From Streptomyces sp. JHA26 (GTDB lineage Bacteria; Actinomycetota; Actinomycetes; Streptomycetales; Streptomycetaceae): a stretch of 64,000 bases of DNA. Below, in pieces: positions 1-8,006 of the stretch (the stretch's first letter is position 1; each line of letters begins with the position of its first letter). A model generated the notes under the pieces. It saw only the letters and a program-made list of their open reading frames with translations, had not been told where the DNA came from and did not search any database. Both the position numbers and the translations under genes were made by a program. The DNA is taken from the NCBI RefSeq assembly GCF_002005565.1, contig NZ_BDJC01000031.1, positions 1 to 64,000 on the forward strand. Direction: 5' to 3'.

Positions 1-227
1 TGGTGTCCGGGGGCGTCCGGGGTGGCCGGCCGGGCGCCGGGGACCCGCGGCCGCACGGACGCGCCGGCTCCCCGGGGAGCGATGACGTCCTCGGCGTGCC
101 CGAGGACCGGAGTGGGCACCTTCACCCCTTCCAGGTCCCCGCGGTGGTCCGAAAGGAACGTGGCGCGCGCGAAGACGCGGGCCGTCGCCGTGACGTGGTG
201 CCGGTGTCGTACGTCCGTGTCCGTCAT
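1..227 (-). pseudogene. RsbQ-like alpha/beta hydrolase fragment, cut by window edge
   Basis: Reading leftwards from an ATG at 227 with a GGAGA box just upstream, the frame gives a stretch that matches the C-terminal part of RsbQ-type hydrolases: ARVFARATFLSDHR, then VKVPTPVL and AEDVIAP, then PGH. In RsbQ these lie about 190 residues into a 270-residue protein, and the Asp of AEDVIAP and the His of PGH correspond to the catalytic Asp and His. The nucleophile-bearing N-terminal two thirds is absent: upstream of 227 is an AT-richer intergenic stretch and the divergent ArsR gene. I infer a 5'-truncated remnant, possibly still transcribed. The 3' end lies outside the window. Confidence 0.55.
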
Positions 228-349
228 GCAGTCTCCTGCTCGCGTCCCCTCCGCGCCCTCCTCCACCTCGATAAGTCGGCAAATTTCTTTATTTCCTCGC
301 CCCGGACGGTTCGCCGCCCGCCGAAGTGTCCGTGCCGCATGCTGGACCC

Positions 350-1063
350 ATGAGCGACAAGGACGGTGAAGCACCCGGGCTCGCGCGGCTGGCCGGGCTG
401 ATCGCCGACGAGACCAGGGCCGCCTGTCTGCTGGCGCTGCTCGACGGGCGGGCGTGGACCGCCGGCGAGCTGGCCCGGCACGCGGGCGTCGCCGCGTCGA
501 CCCTGAGCGAACACCTCGGCAAGCTCGTCGCGGGCGGGCTGCTCACCGAGGAGCGGCAGGGGCGGCACCGGTACGTCAGGCTGGCCGACGAGCGGATCGC
601 GCACCTGGTGGAGGACCTGGCCGCGCAGGTCGCGCCCGAGGCGGCCACGCGGCGTCCGCGCACCCTGCGCGCGTCGAGCGCCGGGTCGGCGATGGCCCGC
701 GGGCGCACCTGCTACGACCATCTCGCCGGGCGGCTCGGGATCACGGTCACCGACGCGCTGACCGGGCGCGGGCTGCTGCGCCAGGACACCGGCTTCGCGC
801 TCACCGACGCGGGGCTCGACTGGTTCGAGGCCGCCGGGATCGCCCTGAAGCCGACGGGCCGCCGGCCGCTGGCCCGGGCGTGCCTCGACTGGACCGAACG
901 CCGTCCGCATCTCGCGGGCGTCGCCGGAGCGGCCCTGTGCCGGCACGCGCTGGACGCGGGGTGGTGCGTGCGCATCGGCTCGGAGCGGGCGGTGAAGGTG
1001 ACGCCCGCCGGTGAGGGCGCGCTGTCCGAGCTGCTGGGCATCGACCCGGTGGCGCTGCGCTGA
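350..1063 (+). CDS. ArsR-family winged-helix transcriptional regulator
   Basis: 237 residues. The N-terminal third is an ArsR-type winged helix: LARLAGLIADETRAACLLAL, then the recognition-helix region AGVAASTLSEHLGKLVAGGL and the wing EERQGRHRYVRLAD. No clear metal-binding CxC or HxH motif is visible, so a metal sensor is unlikely. The C-terminal half is an extra domain of unknown ligand. ATG at 350 is preferred over GTG at 326 because the family homology begins there. It is divergent from the truncated hydrolase and lies 66 nt upstream of an EamA transporter gene on the same strand, which it may control. Confidence 0.85.
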   Translation: MSDKDGEAPGLARLAGLIADETRAACLLALLDGRAWTAGELARHAGVAASTLSEHLGKLVAGGLLTEERQGRHRYVRLADERIAHLVEDLAAQVAPEAATRRPRTLRASSAGSAMARGRTCYDHLAGRLGITVTDALTGRGLLRQDTGFALTDAGLDWFEAAGIALKPTGRRPLARACLDWTERRPHLAGVAGAALCRHALDAGWCVRIGSERAVKVTPAGEGALSELLGIDPVALR

Positions 1064-1129
1064 TCGCGCGTGTCCCCGTCCGAAAGCCGCCGGTCGCCCC
1101 GGCCCTTCCTTCCCCGTATCAGGAGCATG

Positions 1130-2077
1130 ATGAGCACTGCCCCGTCCCGCCGTGCCGGACTTCTCGCCGCCGGCGCCGCCACCGTCACCGTCGTCCTGTG
1201 GGCCTCCGCCTTCGTCTCCATCCGCAGCGCGGGCGAGGCGTACTCACCGGGTGCGCTGGCGCTCGGGCGGCTGCTGTCGGGCGCGCTGACGCTGGGCGTG
1301 ATCTGGCTGCTGCGCCGGGAGGGGCTGCCGCCGCGGCCGGCCTGGCGGGGGATCGCGATATCCGGGCTGCTGTGGTTCGGCTTCTACATGGTCGTCCTGA
1401 ACTGGGGCGAGCAGCGGGTGGACGCCGGTACGGCCGCCCTGGTGGTGAACGTGGGCCCGATCCTCATCGCGCTGCTCGGCGCCAGGCTGCTCGGCGACGC
1501 GCTGCCACCGCGGCTGCTGACGGGGATGGCGGTGTCGTTCGCCGGTGCGGTGACCGTGGGGCTGTCGATGTCCGGCGAGGGCGGCTCCTCGCTGTTCGGG
1601 GTGGTGCTGTGCCTGCTGGCGGCCGTGGCGTACGCGGGCGGGGTCGTCGCCCAGAAGCCGGCACTGGCGCGGGCGAGCGCGCTGCAGGTGACGACGTTCG
1701 GGTGCCTGGTCGGGGCGGTGCTGTGCCTGCCGTTCACGGGGCAGCTGGTGGCCGAGGCGGCCGACGCGCCCGTCTCCGCGACGCTCAACGTGGTCTACCT
1801 GGGCGTGTTCCCGACCGCGCTGGCGTTCACGACGTGGGCGTACGCCCTGGCCCGTACGACCGCCGGCCGCATGGGCGCGACCACGTACGCGGTGCCCGCG
1901 CTGGTGGTGCTGATGTCGTGGCTGGCGCTCGGCGAGGTGCCGGGGCCGCTCACGCTGGCGGGCGGCGCGCTGTGCCTGGCGGGCGTGGCGGTGTCCCGGT
2001 CCAGGAAGCGCGCGGCGGCGGCTCCGGGGCCGGAGGGGGCCCCGGAGCCGCGCCACGAGGACGCGGGCCGGCGGTAG
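1130..2077 (+). CDS. EamA/DMT-family transporter
   Basis: 315 residues with about ten hydrophobic segments in two homologous halves, as in the EamA (drug/metabolite) exporter family. The first segment (AAGAATVTVVLWASAFVSIR) carries the usual WASAF motif, and the second half begins near SLFGVVLCLLAAVAYAGGVV. The C-terminus is a short basic tail. Two adjacent ATGs at 1127 and 1130 follow AGGAG at 1121-1125; 1130 gives the better spacing. It follows an ArsR-family regulator gene on the same strand, suggesting a regulated efflux pair. The substrate cannot be told from sequence. Confidence 0.85.
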   Translation: MSTAPSRRAGLLAAGAATVTVVLWASAFVSIRSAGEAYSPGALALGRLLSGALTLGVIWLLRREGLPPRPAWRGIAISGLLWFGFYMVVLNWGEQRVDAGTAALVVNVGPILIALLGARLLGDALPPRLLTGMAVSFAGAVTVGLSMSGEGGSSLFGVVLCLLAAVAYAGGVVAQKPALARASALQVTTFGCLVGAVLCLPFTGQLVAEAADAPVSATLNVVYLGVFPTALAFTTWAYALARTTAGRMGATTYAVPALVVLMSWLALGEVPGPLTLAGGALCLAGVAVSRSRKRAAAAPGPEGAPEPRHEDAGRR

Positions 2078-2102
2078 GTTGTCTCCGGCCCCCGCGGCGG
2101 GG

Positions 2103-3200
2103 TCAGAAGACCACCAGGGCCCGTCCGCCCTTGCCCGCCAGCATGTTCTCGAAGGCCGCCGGGATGCCGTCCAGGGCGATGTGTTCCGTGACCAGGGCGC
2201 CGAGGTCGAGGCGGCCGGCGCGGACGTGTTCGGCGAGGACCGGGAGGTCGCGGGCGGGGTCGGCGTTGCCGTAGACGCAGCCGGACAGGGTGCGGCCCCA
2301 GTGGAAGATCTCCAGGGCGTTGAAGGTGACCTGTTGGTCCTTGCCGCCGATGCCGACGACCGTGGTGCGGCCGCCGCGCCGGGTGGACTCCCAGGCGGTG
2401 CGGATGGTGACCGCGCGGCCGACGCACTCCACGGCGACGTCGACGCCCTGCTTGCCGGTGAGGGCGCGGATCTCGCGGGCGGTGGTGTCGGAGGCGATCA
2501 GGTAGTCGGTGGCGCCCGCGGCGCGGGCCAGTTCCTCCTTCTCGGGGGACACGTCGACCGCGACGATCTTCGAGGCGCCCGCGATCCGGGCGGCCTGGAG
2601 GGTGGCGAGGCCCACTCCCCCGACGCCGAAGACCGCGACCGTCTCGCCCTCGCGCACCTTCGCCGCGTGGTGGACGGCGCCGTAGCCGGTGAGGACGGCG
2701 CAGCCGAGCAGCGCGGCGTCGGTGAGCGGGATGCCGTCCGGGCAGGGCAGGACGCAGGACGCGGCCACGACCGTCTCCTCGGCGAACGCGGCGACGTTGA
2801 GGCCGGGGTGCAGGTCGGTGCCGTCGTCGGCGCGGCGGGCGTGCACGTTCGCGGCGCCGGTCAGGGCGTTCGCGCACAACCAGACCTCGCCGAGCGAGCA
2901 GGGGTGGCAGGCGCCGCAGGACGGGGCCCAGTTGAGGACGACGCCGTCACCGGGCGCGACGTGGGTGACGCCCTCGCCGACGGCGACGACGGTGCCGGCG
3001 CCCTCGTGGCCGAGGACGGCGGGCAGCGGCACGCGCATGGTGCCGTTGGACAGGGACAGGTCGGAGTGGCACACCCCGGCGGCGGCGAGCCGCACCCGGA
3101 CCCGGCCGGGGCCGGGCTCGGGCAGCTCTATCCCGGTGACCTCCAGCGGGGCACCCGGGGCGGGTACGACGGCGGCGCGGACTGCGGTACGGACGGCCAT
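2103..3200 (-). CDS. zinc-dependent alcohol dehydrogenase (MDR family)
   Basis: 365 residues, a medium-chain dehydrogenase. The catalytic zinc ligands appear in GVCHSDLSL and GHEGAGTVV, and the structural zinc cluster is SCGACHPCSLGEVWLC with four cysteines. The NAD-binding fold carries VFGVGGVGLATLQAA. It oxidises or reduces alcohol/aldehyde pairs in the cytoplasm. It starts at ATG 3200 and lies 56 nt downstream of an aldehyde dehydrogenase gene on the same strand, so the two probably form an operon that carries an alcohol through its aldehyde to an acid. The natural substrate is unknown. Confidence 0.9.
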   Translation of the reverse strand: MAVRTAVRAAVVPAPGAPLEVTGIELPEPGPGRVRVRLAAAGVCHSDLSLSNGTMRVPLPAVLGHEGAGTVVAVGEGVTHVAPGDGVVLNWAPSCGACHPCSLGEVWLCANALTGAANVHARRADDGTDLHPGLNVAAFAEETVVAASCVLPCPDGIPLTDAALLGCAVLTGYGAVHHAAKVREGETVAVFGVGGVGLATLQAARIAGASKIVAVDVSPEKEELARAAGATDYLIASDTTAREIRALTGKQGVDVAVECVGRAVTIRTAWESTRRGGRTTVVGIGGKDQQVTFNALEIFHWGRTLSGCVYGNADPARDLPVLAEHVRAGRLDLGALVTEHIALDGIPAAFENMLAGKGGRALVVF

Positions 3201-3256
3201 GACGTGGACGGCTCCCCTGCGGGCTGGATGCGGGACAGAAGCAGGACTGAAGTGGG

Positions 3257-4645
3257 TTAGAACTGGAGGGACTTGGTCTGGAGGTACTCGGCCAGGCCGT
3301 GCGCGCCCAGTTCGCGGCCCACGCCGGACTGCTTGTAGCCGCCGAAGGGCGCCAGCGGGTTGAACCGGCCGCCGTTGATGTCGACCTGCCCGGTGTCCAT
3401 GCGGCGGGCGAAGGCGACGGCCTCGGCCTCGTCCCCGGCCCAGACGGCGCCGGCGAGGCCGTACACCGTGCCGTTGGCGATCCGCAGGGCGTCCTCCTCG
3501 TCCTCGTAGCGCAGGATCGACAGGACCGGCCCGAAGATCTCCTCCTGGGCGATGGTCATCTCCTCGGTCACGTCGGCGAAGACCGTCGGGCTGACGAAGT
3601 ACCCCCGCTCGCGCGGGGCTTCGGGGCCGCCCGCGACCAGGCGCGCGCCCTCGGCGACGCCCTTCTCGATGTAACCGCGCACCCGTTCGCGCTGCTTGGC
3701 GTTGACGACGGGGCCGATCCGGTCGCCGTACTTCGCGGCGGCCTCGGCGGCGAGCGCCACGGCCTCGTCGTACCGGTCGCGGTGGACCAGCATCCGCGTC
3801 CACGCGCTGCACGTCTGGCCGGAGTTGGACATGACGTTGGCGACGCCGACGTTGACGGCCCTGGCGAGGTCGGCGCTCGGGAGGATCACGTTGGCGGACT
3901 TGCCGCCGAGTTCGAGGGCGACCTTCTTGACGGCGGCGCCCGCGGTGGCGCCGATCCGGCGGCCGACGGCGGTGGAGCCGGTGAAGGAGACCAGGTCGAC
4001 GCCGGGGTGTTCGGCGAGGGCCTGGCCGGCGACCGGGCCGAGGCCGGTGACCAGGTTGAAGACGCCCGCCGGGACTCCGGCCTCGTGCACGGCCTCGGCG
4101 AAGAGCTGCGCGGTGAGCGGGGTGTCCTCGGCGGGCTTGAGCACGATCGTGCAGCCGGCCGCGAGCGCCGGGGCGACCTTGGCGACGATCTGGTGGAGCG
4201 GGTAGTTCCAGGGGGTGATGGCCCCGACCACGCCGATCGGCTCGTGGTGGACCACGGAGTTGCCGACCTTCTCCTCGAAGGCGTACGTCGCCGCCAGCTC
4301 GGCGTAGGAACCGGCGACCGCGATCGGGGCGCCGACGTGCACGGCCTGCGAGAACTTCAGCGGGGAGCCCAGTTCGGCGGTGACCGTCCCGGCGATCTCG
4401 TCCTTGCGGGCCACCAGGACGTCCCGCAGGGCGGCCAGGCGCGCGGCGCGCTCGGCGGGCGGGGTGGCGGCCCAGCCGGGCAGGGCGGCGCGGGCGGCCC
4501 GTACGGCGGTGTCGACGTCCAGGGCGTCGCCGGCGGGGACGTGGCCGATCACCTGCTCGTCGGCCGGGTTCACGACCTCGATCGTGTCCCGGCCGTCGGC
4601 GGGACGCCAGGCTCCGTCGATGTACATGCCGTCGTGTGCCTTCAT
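3257..4645 (-). CDS. NAD(P)-dependent aldehyde dehydrogenase
   Basis: 462 residues, full length for the family. The cofactor and catalytic motifs are in order: ITPWNYPLHQ, SFTGSTAVG, the general-base Glu in KVALELGGKSANVI, the nucleophile Cys in NSGQTCSAWTR, and the EIFGPVLS loop. ATG at 4645 follows GGAAGG. The gene leads a two-gene operon with the alcohol dehydrogenase at 2103-3200. A near-perfect palindrome lies upstream at 4682-4700, so the operon is probably under a TetR-type repressor. The same palindrome precedes an acyl-CoA dehydrogenase gene 36 kb away. Confidence 0.93.
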   Translation of the reverse strand: MKAHDGMYIDGAWRPADGRDTIEVVNPADEQVIGHVPAGDALDVDTAVRAARAALPGWAATPPAERAARLAALRDVLVARKDEIAGTVTAELGSPLKFSQAVHVGAPIAVAGSYAELAATYAFEEKVGNSVVHHEPIGVVGAITPWNYPLHQIVAKVAPALAAGCTIVLKPAEDTPLTAQLFAEAVHEAGVPAGVFNLVTGLGPVAGQALAEHPGVDLVSFTGSTAVGRRIGATAGAAVKKVALELGGKSANVILPSADLARAVNVGVANVMSNSGQTCSAWTRMLVHRDRYDEAVALAAEAAAKYGDRIGPVVNAKQRERVRGYIEKGVAEGARLVAGGPEAPRERGYFVSPTVFADVTEEMTIAQEEIFGPVLSILRYEDEEDALRIANGTVYGLAGAVWAGDEAEAVAFARRMDTGQVDINGGRFNPLAPFGGYKQSGVGRELGAHGLAEYLQTKSLQF

Positions 4646-4681
4646 CGCGTTCCTTCCGGGCGGGCCTCGTCGTCCGACCCC

Positions 4682-4700
4682 AAACTAGCGCCGTTAGTTT
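4682..4700. promoter_or_regulatory. TetR-type operator palindrome before the aldehyde dehydrogenase gene
   Basis: AAACTAGCGCCGTTAGTTT is an inverted repeat with arms AAACTA and TAGTTT and matching CG pairs inside. It lies 37 nt upstream of the aldehyde dehydrogenase ATG, where it would overlap the promoter. The core AACTAGC-N3-GTTAGTT differs by one base in the arms from the palindrome at 40323-40339. Length and symmetry fit a TetR dimer site; the regulator is not identified in this window. Confidence 0.65.
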
Positions 4701-4767
4701 TACGGCACCAGGGGCTCCCCCGATGGTGGCGCGGCTCACCCTCCCGGAGTGCGGAATCGCGGCGCGG

Positions 4768-6105
4768 TCACTCCTCCAGGTCGGGCAGCCGCGCCGGGGC
4801 GGGGCAGATGCGGTCGCCGTGCTGGTCGAAGACGAACAGGTGGGCGAGGTCGACGAGGAGGGGCACCTGCATGCCGTGGCGGAGGTCGATGTCGGGGGTG
4901 GTCCGGACGATCAGGTCGCCCGGGAGGCGTCCGTCGGGGGCGGCGACCGCCGGTTCGGGCTCCTCCGGTTCTTCCATGACGACCACCGGTCCGGCGCGCA
5001 GGGCACCGGCCCGTTCCCGCAACCGGTCCAGGACCGTGCCGTCGCGGCGGCGGCGCCGGACGGTGCGGGCGGCGGGGCGGGGGGCCTCGAGGTCGGGTAC
5101 GACGGCCGGCCGCGAACCGGTGTTGAAGTGCACGAGGACCTCGTGGCCCTGGAACTCGACGTGCTCCACCAGCCCGGTGAGCAGCACCTCGCCGGGGCGG
5201 GCGGCGGAGGGCTTCGCGATCCGTACGGCCTCCGAGCGCAGGCCCACGATGACCTCGCGGCCCTGCTGGACGCGGAGCAACTGGTGGTCCAGGGAGAGCG
5301 GTTCGGGCAGGCGCAGGAACTGCTTGCCCAGGCTGATCGTCATCGCCCCGTCGAGCGGGGCGCGCACGAGGCCGCGCAGCAGGTTGATGCGCGGGGTGCC
5401 GATGAAGGCCGCCACGAAGACGTTGCGCGGCAGGGCGTAGACGGTGCGCGGGGTGTCCACCTGCTGGAGCACGCCGCCGCGCAGCACGGCGACGCGGTCG
5501 CCGAGGGACATGGCCTCGGACTGGTCGTGGGTGACGTAGACGGTGGTGACGCCCAGTTCGCGGGTCAGTCCGGTGATCTCGGCGCGCAGGTGGTTGCGGA
5601 GTTTGGCGTCGAGGTTGGAGAGCGGCTCGTCCATCAGGAAGGCGGTGGGCCGGCGGGAGATGGCCCGGCCCATGGCCACGCGCTGGCGTTCGCCGCCGGA
5701 GAGCTGGGCGGGGAAGCGGTCCAGGAGGTCCTCGATGCCCAGCATGCGGGCGGTGGCGTCCACGCGGGGGGTGTGATCGGCCTGGGGCGCCTCGACGCGC
5801 AGCGGGAAGCCGATGTTCCCGCGGGTCGTCATGTTGGGGTAGAGGGCGAAGTTCTGGAAGACCATCGACATGCGCCGCTCGGCGGGGAGCAGGTCGTTGG
5901 CGTACTCGCCGTCCAGCAGGAGCCGGCCCTCGGTGATCTCCTCCAGTCCCGCGATCATGCGCAGGAGGGTGGACTTGCCGCAGCCGGAGGGGCCGAGCAG
6001 GACGAGGAACTCGCCGGGCGCGATGTCCAGCGACAGCCGGTCCACCACGCGGACGCCTCGCGCGTAGGTCTTGCTCACGTCGTGCAGGGAGATGGCGCGT
6101 GTCAT
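4768..6105 (-). CDS. MalK/UgpC-type ABC transporter ATP-binding protein, orphan
   Basis: 445 residues. The ATPase domain (about 1-240) shows Walker A GPSGCGKST, the Q-loop VFQNFALYPN, the signature LSGGERQR, Walker B FLMDEPLSNLDAK and the switch His in YVTHDQSEA. The C-terminal part is a sugar-importer-type TOBE region, longer than usual because of an Arg- and Pro/Glu-rich insertion around residues 320-390. No permease or binding-protein gene is nearby, so, like the Streptomyces multi-use ATPase MsiK, it may energise importers encoded elsewhere. ATG 6105 is chosen because homology starts there (MTRAISLHDVSKTY). Confidence 0.88.
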   Translation of the reverse strand: MTRAISLHDVSKTYARGVRVVDRLSLDIAPGEFLVLLGPSGCGKSTLLRMIAGLEEITEGRLLLDGEYANDLLPAERRMSMVFQNFALYPNMTTRGNIGFPLRVEAPQADHTPRVDATARMLGIEDLLDRFPAQLSGGERQRVAMGRAISRRPTAFLMDEPLSNLDAKLRNHLRAEITGLTRELGVTTVYVTHDQSEAMSLGDRVAVLRGGVLQQVDTPRTVYALPRNVFVAAFIGTPRINLLRGLVRAPLDGAMTISLGKQFLRLPEPLSLDHQLLRVQQGREVIVGLRSEAVRIAKPSAARPGEVLLTGLVEHVEFQGHEVLVHFNTGSRPAVVPDLEAPRPAARTVRRRRRDGTVLDRLRERAGALRAGPVVVMEEPEEPEPAVAAPDGRLPGDLIVRTTPDIDLRHGMQVPLLVDLAHLFVFDQHGDRICPAPARLPDLEE

Positions 6106-6462
6106 GGAGTGTCCCCGGGGGCTCACTGGCGCTGGTTCTTCGCGGACGGACGCCTCGTGCGGGACGCACGGGGCGTGTGAGTCACGGAAGTTAACGGACT
6201 GTGCCCGGCCGGGGAAGACGCCGGACCGCAACTCGCGGAAGCGTCCGTATGGCGAGAAAGCGGACGGCCGGATTCAGGCCCGGGGGCGTCTCAGGGAGTG
6301 ATCGGGCGCGTCGTCGCTGCGCGGGCGGGACGGCGGGACCGCGCCGTCGCTGCGCGGGCGGACGGTCCGGGACCGTGCCCCGGGGCGGCGGACGGCCGGC
6401 CACCGTTGTGCGGGGCGCGCCGGGCGCCGGCGGTCACCGTTGTGCGGGGCGCGCGCGGAGCG
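6106..6462. other. 357-nt intergenic stretch with tandemly spaced direct repeats
   Basis: No credible gene. The left end is the promoter side of the ABC ATPase gene. The right part holds two pairs of direct repeats: CGTCGCTGCGCGGGCGG at 6312-6328 and 6345-6361, and CACCGTTGTGCGGGGCGCGC at 6401-6420 and 6435-6454. The pairs have periods of 33 and 34 nt and resemble each other. They sit just beyond the 3' end of the small membrane protein gene. Confidence 0.6.
6312..6454. repeat. two pairs of ~33-34 nt-spaced GC-rich direct repeats
   Basis: The first repeat is identical over 17 nt at 6312 and 6345. The second is identical over 20 nt at 6401 and 6435. Both contain a GT(C/T)G-TGCGCGGG-like core. 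The nearly constant period (about three helical turns) is seen directly. A role as transcript-end structure, a decayed short tandem array or a protein-binding array is inference. Confidence 0.6.
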
Positions 6463-6666
6463 CTAGGCGTCCGAGTCGTCGTCCCCGCCCGAGCGGCCGT
6501 TCGAGCGGCCGCTCGAGCGTCGTGAGGCGCGGGCCAGTTCGCCGGCCGCCAGGGTCGCGCGCGCCACTCCGCGGGCCCAGCGCGGGCCGCCCCGGGCCGC
6601 CCACACCACGCAGGCGCATCCTCCGACGACGAGCAGCAGGACGCCGGTCAGGACGAGTACGGTCAC
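6463..6666 (-). CDS. small single-span membrane protein
   Basis: 67 residues. One hydrophobic segment near the N-terminus (VLVLTGVLLLVVGGCACVVW) is followed by an Arg/Ser-rich and then Asp-rich cytoplasmic tail ending GGDDDSDA. The GTG start at 6666 follows GGGGGAA at a suitable distance. It lies 34 nt downstream of the MFS transporter gene on the same strand and may be cotranscribed with it. No family is recognised; the call rests on frame, start signal and topology. Confidence 0.55.
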   Translation of the reverse strand: MTVLVLTGVLLLVVGGCACVVWAARGGPRWARGVARATLAAGELARASRRSSGRSNGRSGGDDDSDA

Positions 6667-6700
6667 GGTCGTTCCCCCGATTCGCTTGTGGTGACCGCCA

Positions 6701-7972
6701 TCATCCCCCGTGACCCGGCGGGCCCTCCCGGCGGCCACCGCCCCGGCACGCCGTGCGACGTGACGGCCGGGCCCGGTCGGGGCGGCCGGGGAACGTGCGG
6801 TCGGGTGCCGGTCCGGACGGCGAGCGCAGCGCCACGCCGGAGGAGAGCAGGAGCAGGGCGCCGAGCATCACGAAGGGCGCGGCCACGCCCGCGACGCCGG
6901 CGATCAGACCGGCCGCGGCGGGGGCGGCGACCTGGCCGAGGCGGTTGCCGGTCAGGCGCAGGGCGAGGGCGGTGGAGCGGGCCTCGTCGGGGGCCGCCCG
7001 GACGACGGTCGTCATGGACAGCGGCTGGCCGACGCCCAGGCAGAAGCCGAGGACGGCGAGCATCACGCCCAGCGCCCACACCGGCACCGGCAGCGCGACG
7101 CCGGCGCACAGCACGGCCGCCAGCAGACAGGTGACCGTGAGCAGCAGGGTGCGGCCGAGCAGGCGCAGCAGGGGCGTGAGCACCAGCCGGCAGGCGATCG
7201 TGGCCGCGGCGCGCAGGCTGAGCAGGACGCCGATCACCGCCGGGGAGATGCCCCGGTGCTCGCCGACCACCGGCAGGTAGGCGGTGAGGATGTCGGTCGC
7301 GGACAGCACCGACAGGCTGATCAGGATGCCCGCGGGCACGCCCCGGGCCCGCAGGATGCCCGCCACCGGGACGCGCGGCCCCGGCTCCTTGCGGAACCCG
7401 GCGGCCGTCGAGTGCTCCGTGCGCCACAGCGAGGTGAACGCCACCGCCGCGCCCGCGCCCGCGACGACCAGGGCGAGCGCGCTGGTGCCGGCCATGTCGG
7501 GGCCGCCGATCAGCGCGCCCGCGGCGATGGGACCGACGAGCTGGCCGAGCGAGGCGCCGATGGTGAAGTGGCCGAAGTTGCGGTCCTGTTCGTGCGGCGC
7601 GGACTGGCGGGCGACCAGCGACTGGGCGCCGATGACGAAGCAGAGGTGGCCGAGGCCCATGACGCCGCTCCACAGCGCCATCGTCCACAGCGACCCGGCG
7701 ACGCCGCTCAGCGCGCAGCCCCCGGCGATCAGCGCCACCCCGACGGGCAGCAGCGGGGCGCAGCGGCCGTGGTCGGTGCGGCGGCCCAGCGGCACGGCGG
7801 CGAACAGCGGGAGCAGCGCGTACACGCCGGCGATGACGCCGACCGCCCGTTCGTCCGCGCCCAGCGCGAGGGCCCGGTAGGAGACGGCGGGCCGGGCCAT
7901 CGACACCGCCCCCTGCGCGAAGCCGAAGGCGATGACGAGGCGGAGCAGCCAGCCGCGGTTCCCGCCGCGCAC
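6701..7972 (-). CDS. major facilitator superfamily transporter
   Basis: 423 residues with about twelve hydrophobic segments. The loop after segment 2 holds the MFS signature region (VPLGRRTDHGRCAPLLPVG), and segment 5 has GPIAAGALIGG. The last 45 residues are a basic, proline-rich cytoplasmic tail. The GTG start at 7972 has AGGAAGG upstream at slightly long spacing. It lies 34 nt after the citrate transporter gene and probably shares its transcript. Export of a small molecule is likely; the substrate is unknown. Confidence 0.85.
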   Translation of the reverse strand: MRGGNRGWLLRLVIAFGFAQGAVSMARPAVSYRALALGADERAVGVIAGVYALLPLFAAVPLGRRTDHGRCAPLLPVGVALIAGGCALSGVAGSLWTMALWSGVMGLGHLCFVIGAQSLVARQSAPHEQDRNFGHFTIGASLGQLVGPIAAGALIGGPDMAGTSALALVVAGAGAAVAFTSLWRTEHSTAAGFRKEPGPRVPVAGILRARGVPAGILISLSVLSATDILTAYLPVVGEHRGISPAVIGVLLSLRAAATIACRLVLTPLLRLLGRTLLLTVTCLLAAVLCAGVALPVPVWALGVMLAVLGFCLGVGQPLSMTTVVRAAPDEARSTALALRLTGNRLGQVAAPAAAGLIAGVAGVAAPFVMLGALLLLSSGVALRSPSGPAPDRTFPGRPDRARPSRRTACRGGGRREGPPGHGG

Positions 7973-8006
7973 GATGATCGTGTCCCTTCCTGATGATCTC
8001 TGGCGG

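Noticed and set aside
2103..4739. A single long minus-strand frame of more than 870 codons
   Set aside because: Only its last 365 codons match a protein (the alcohol dehydrogenase); the rest is an Arg-rich out-of-frame shadow of the aldehyde dehydrogenase gene.
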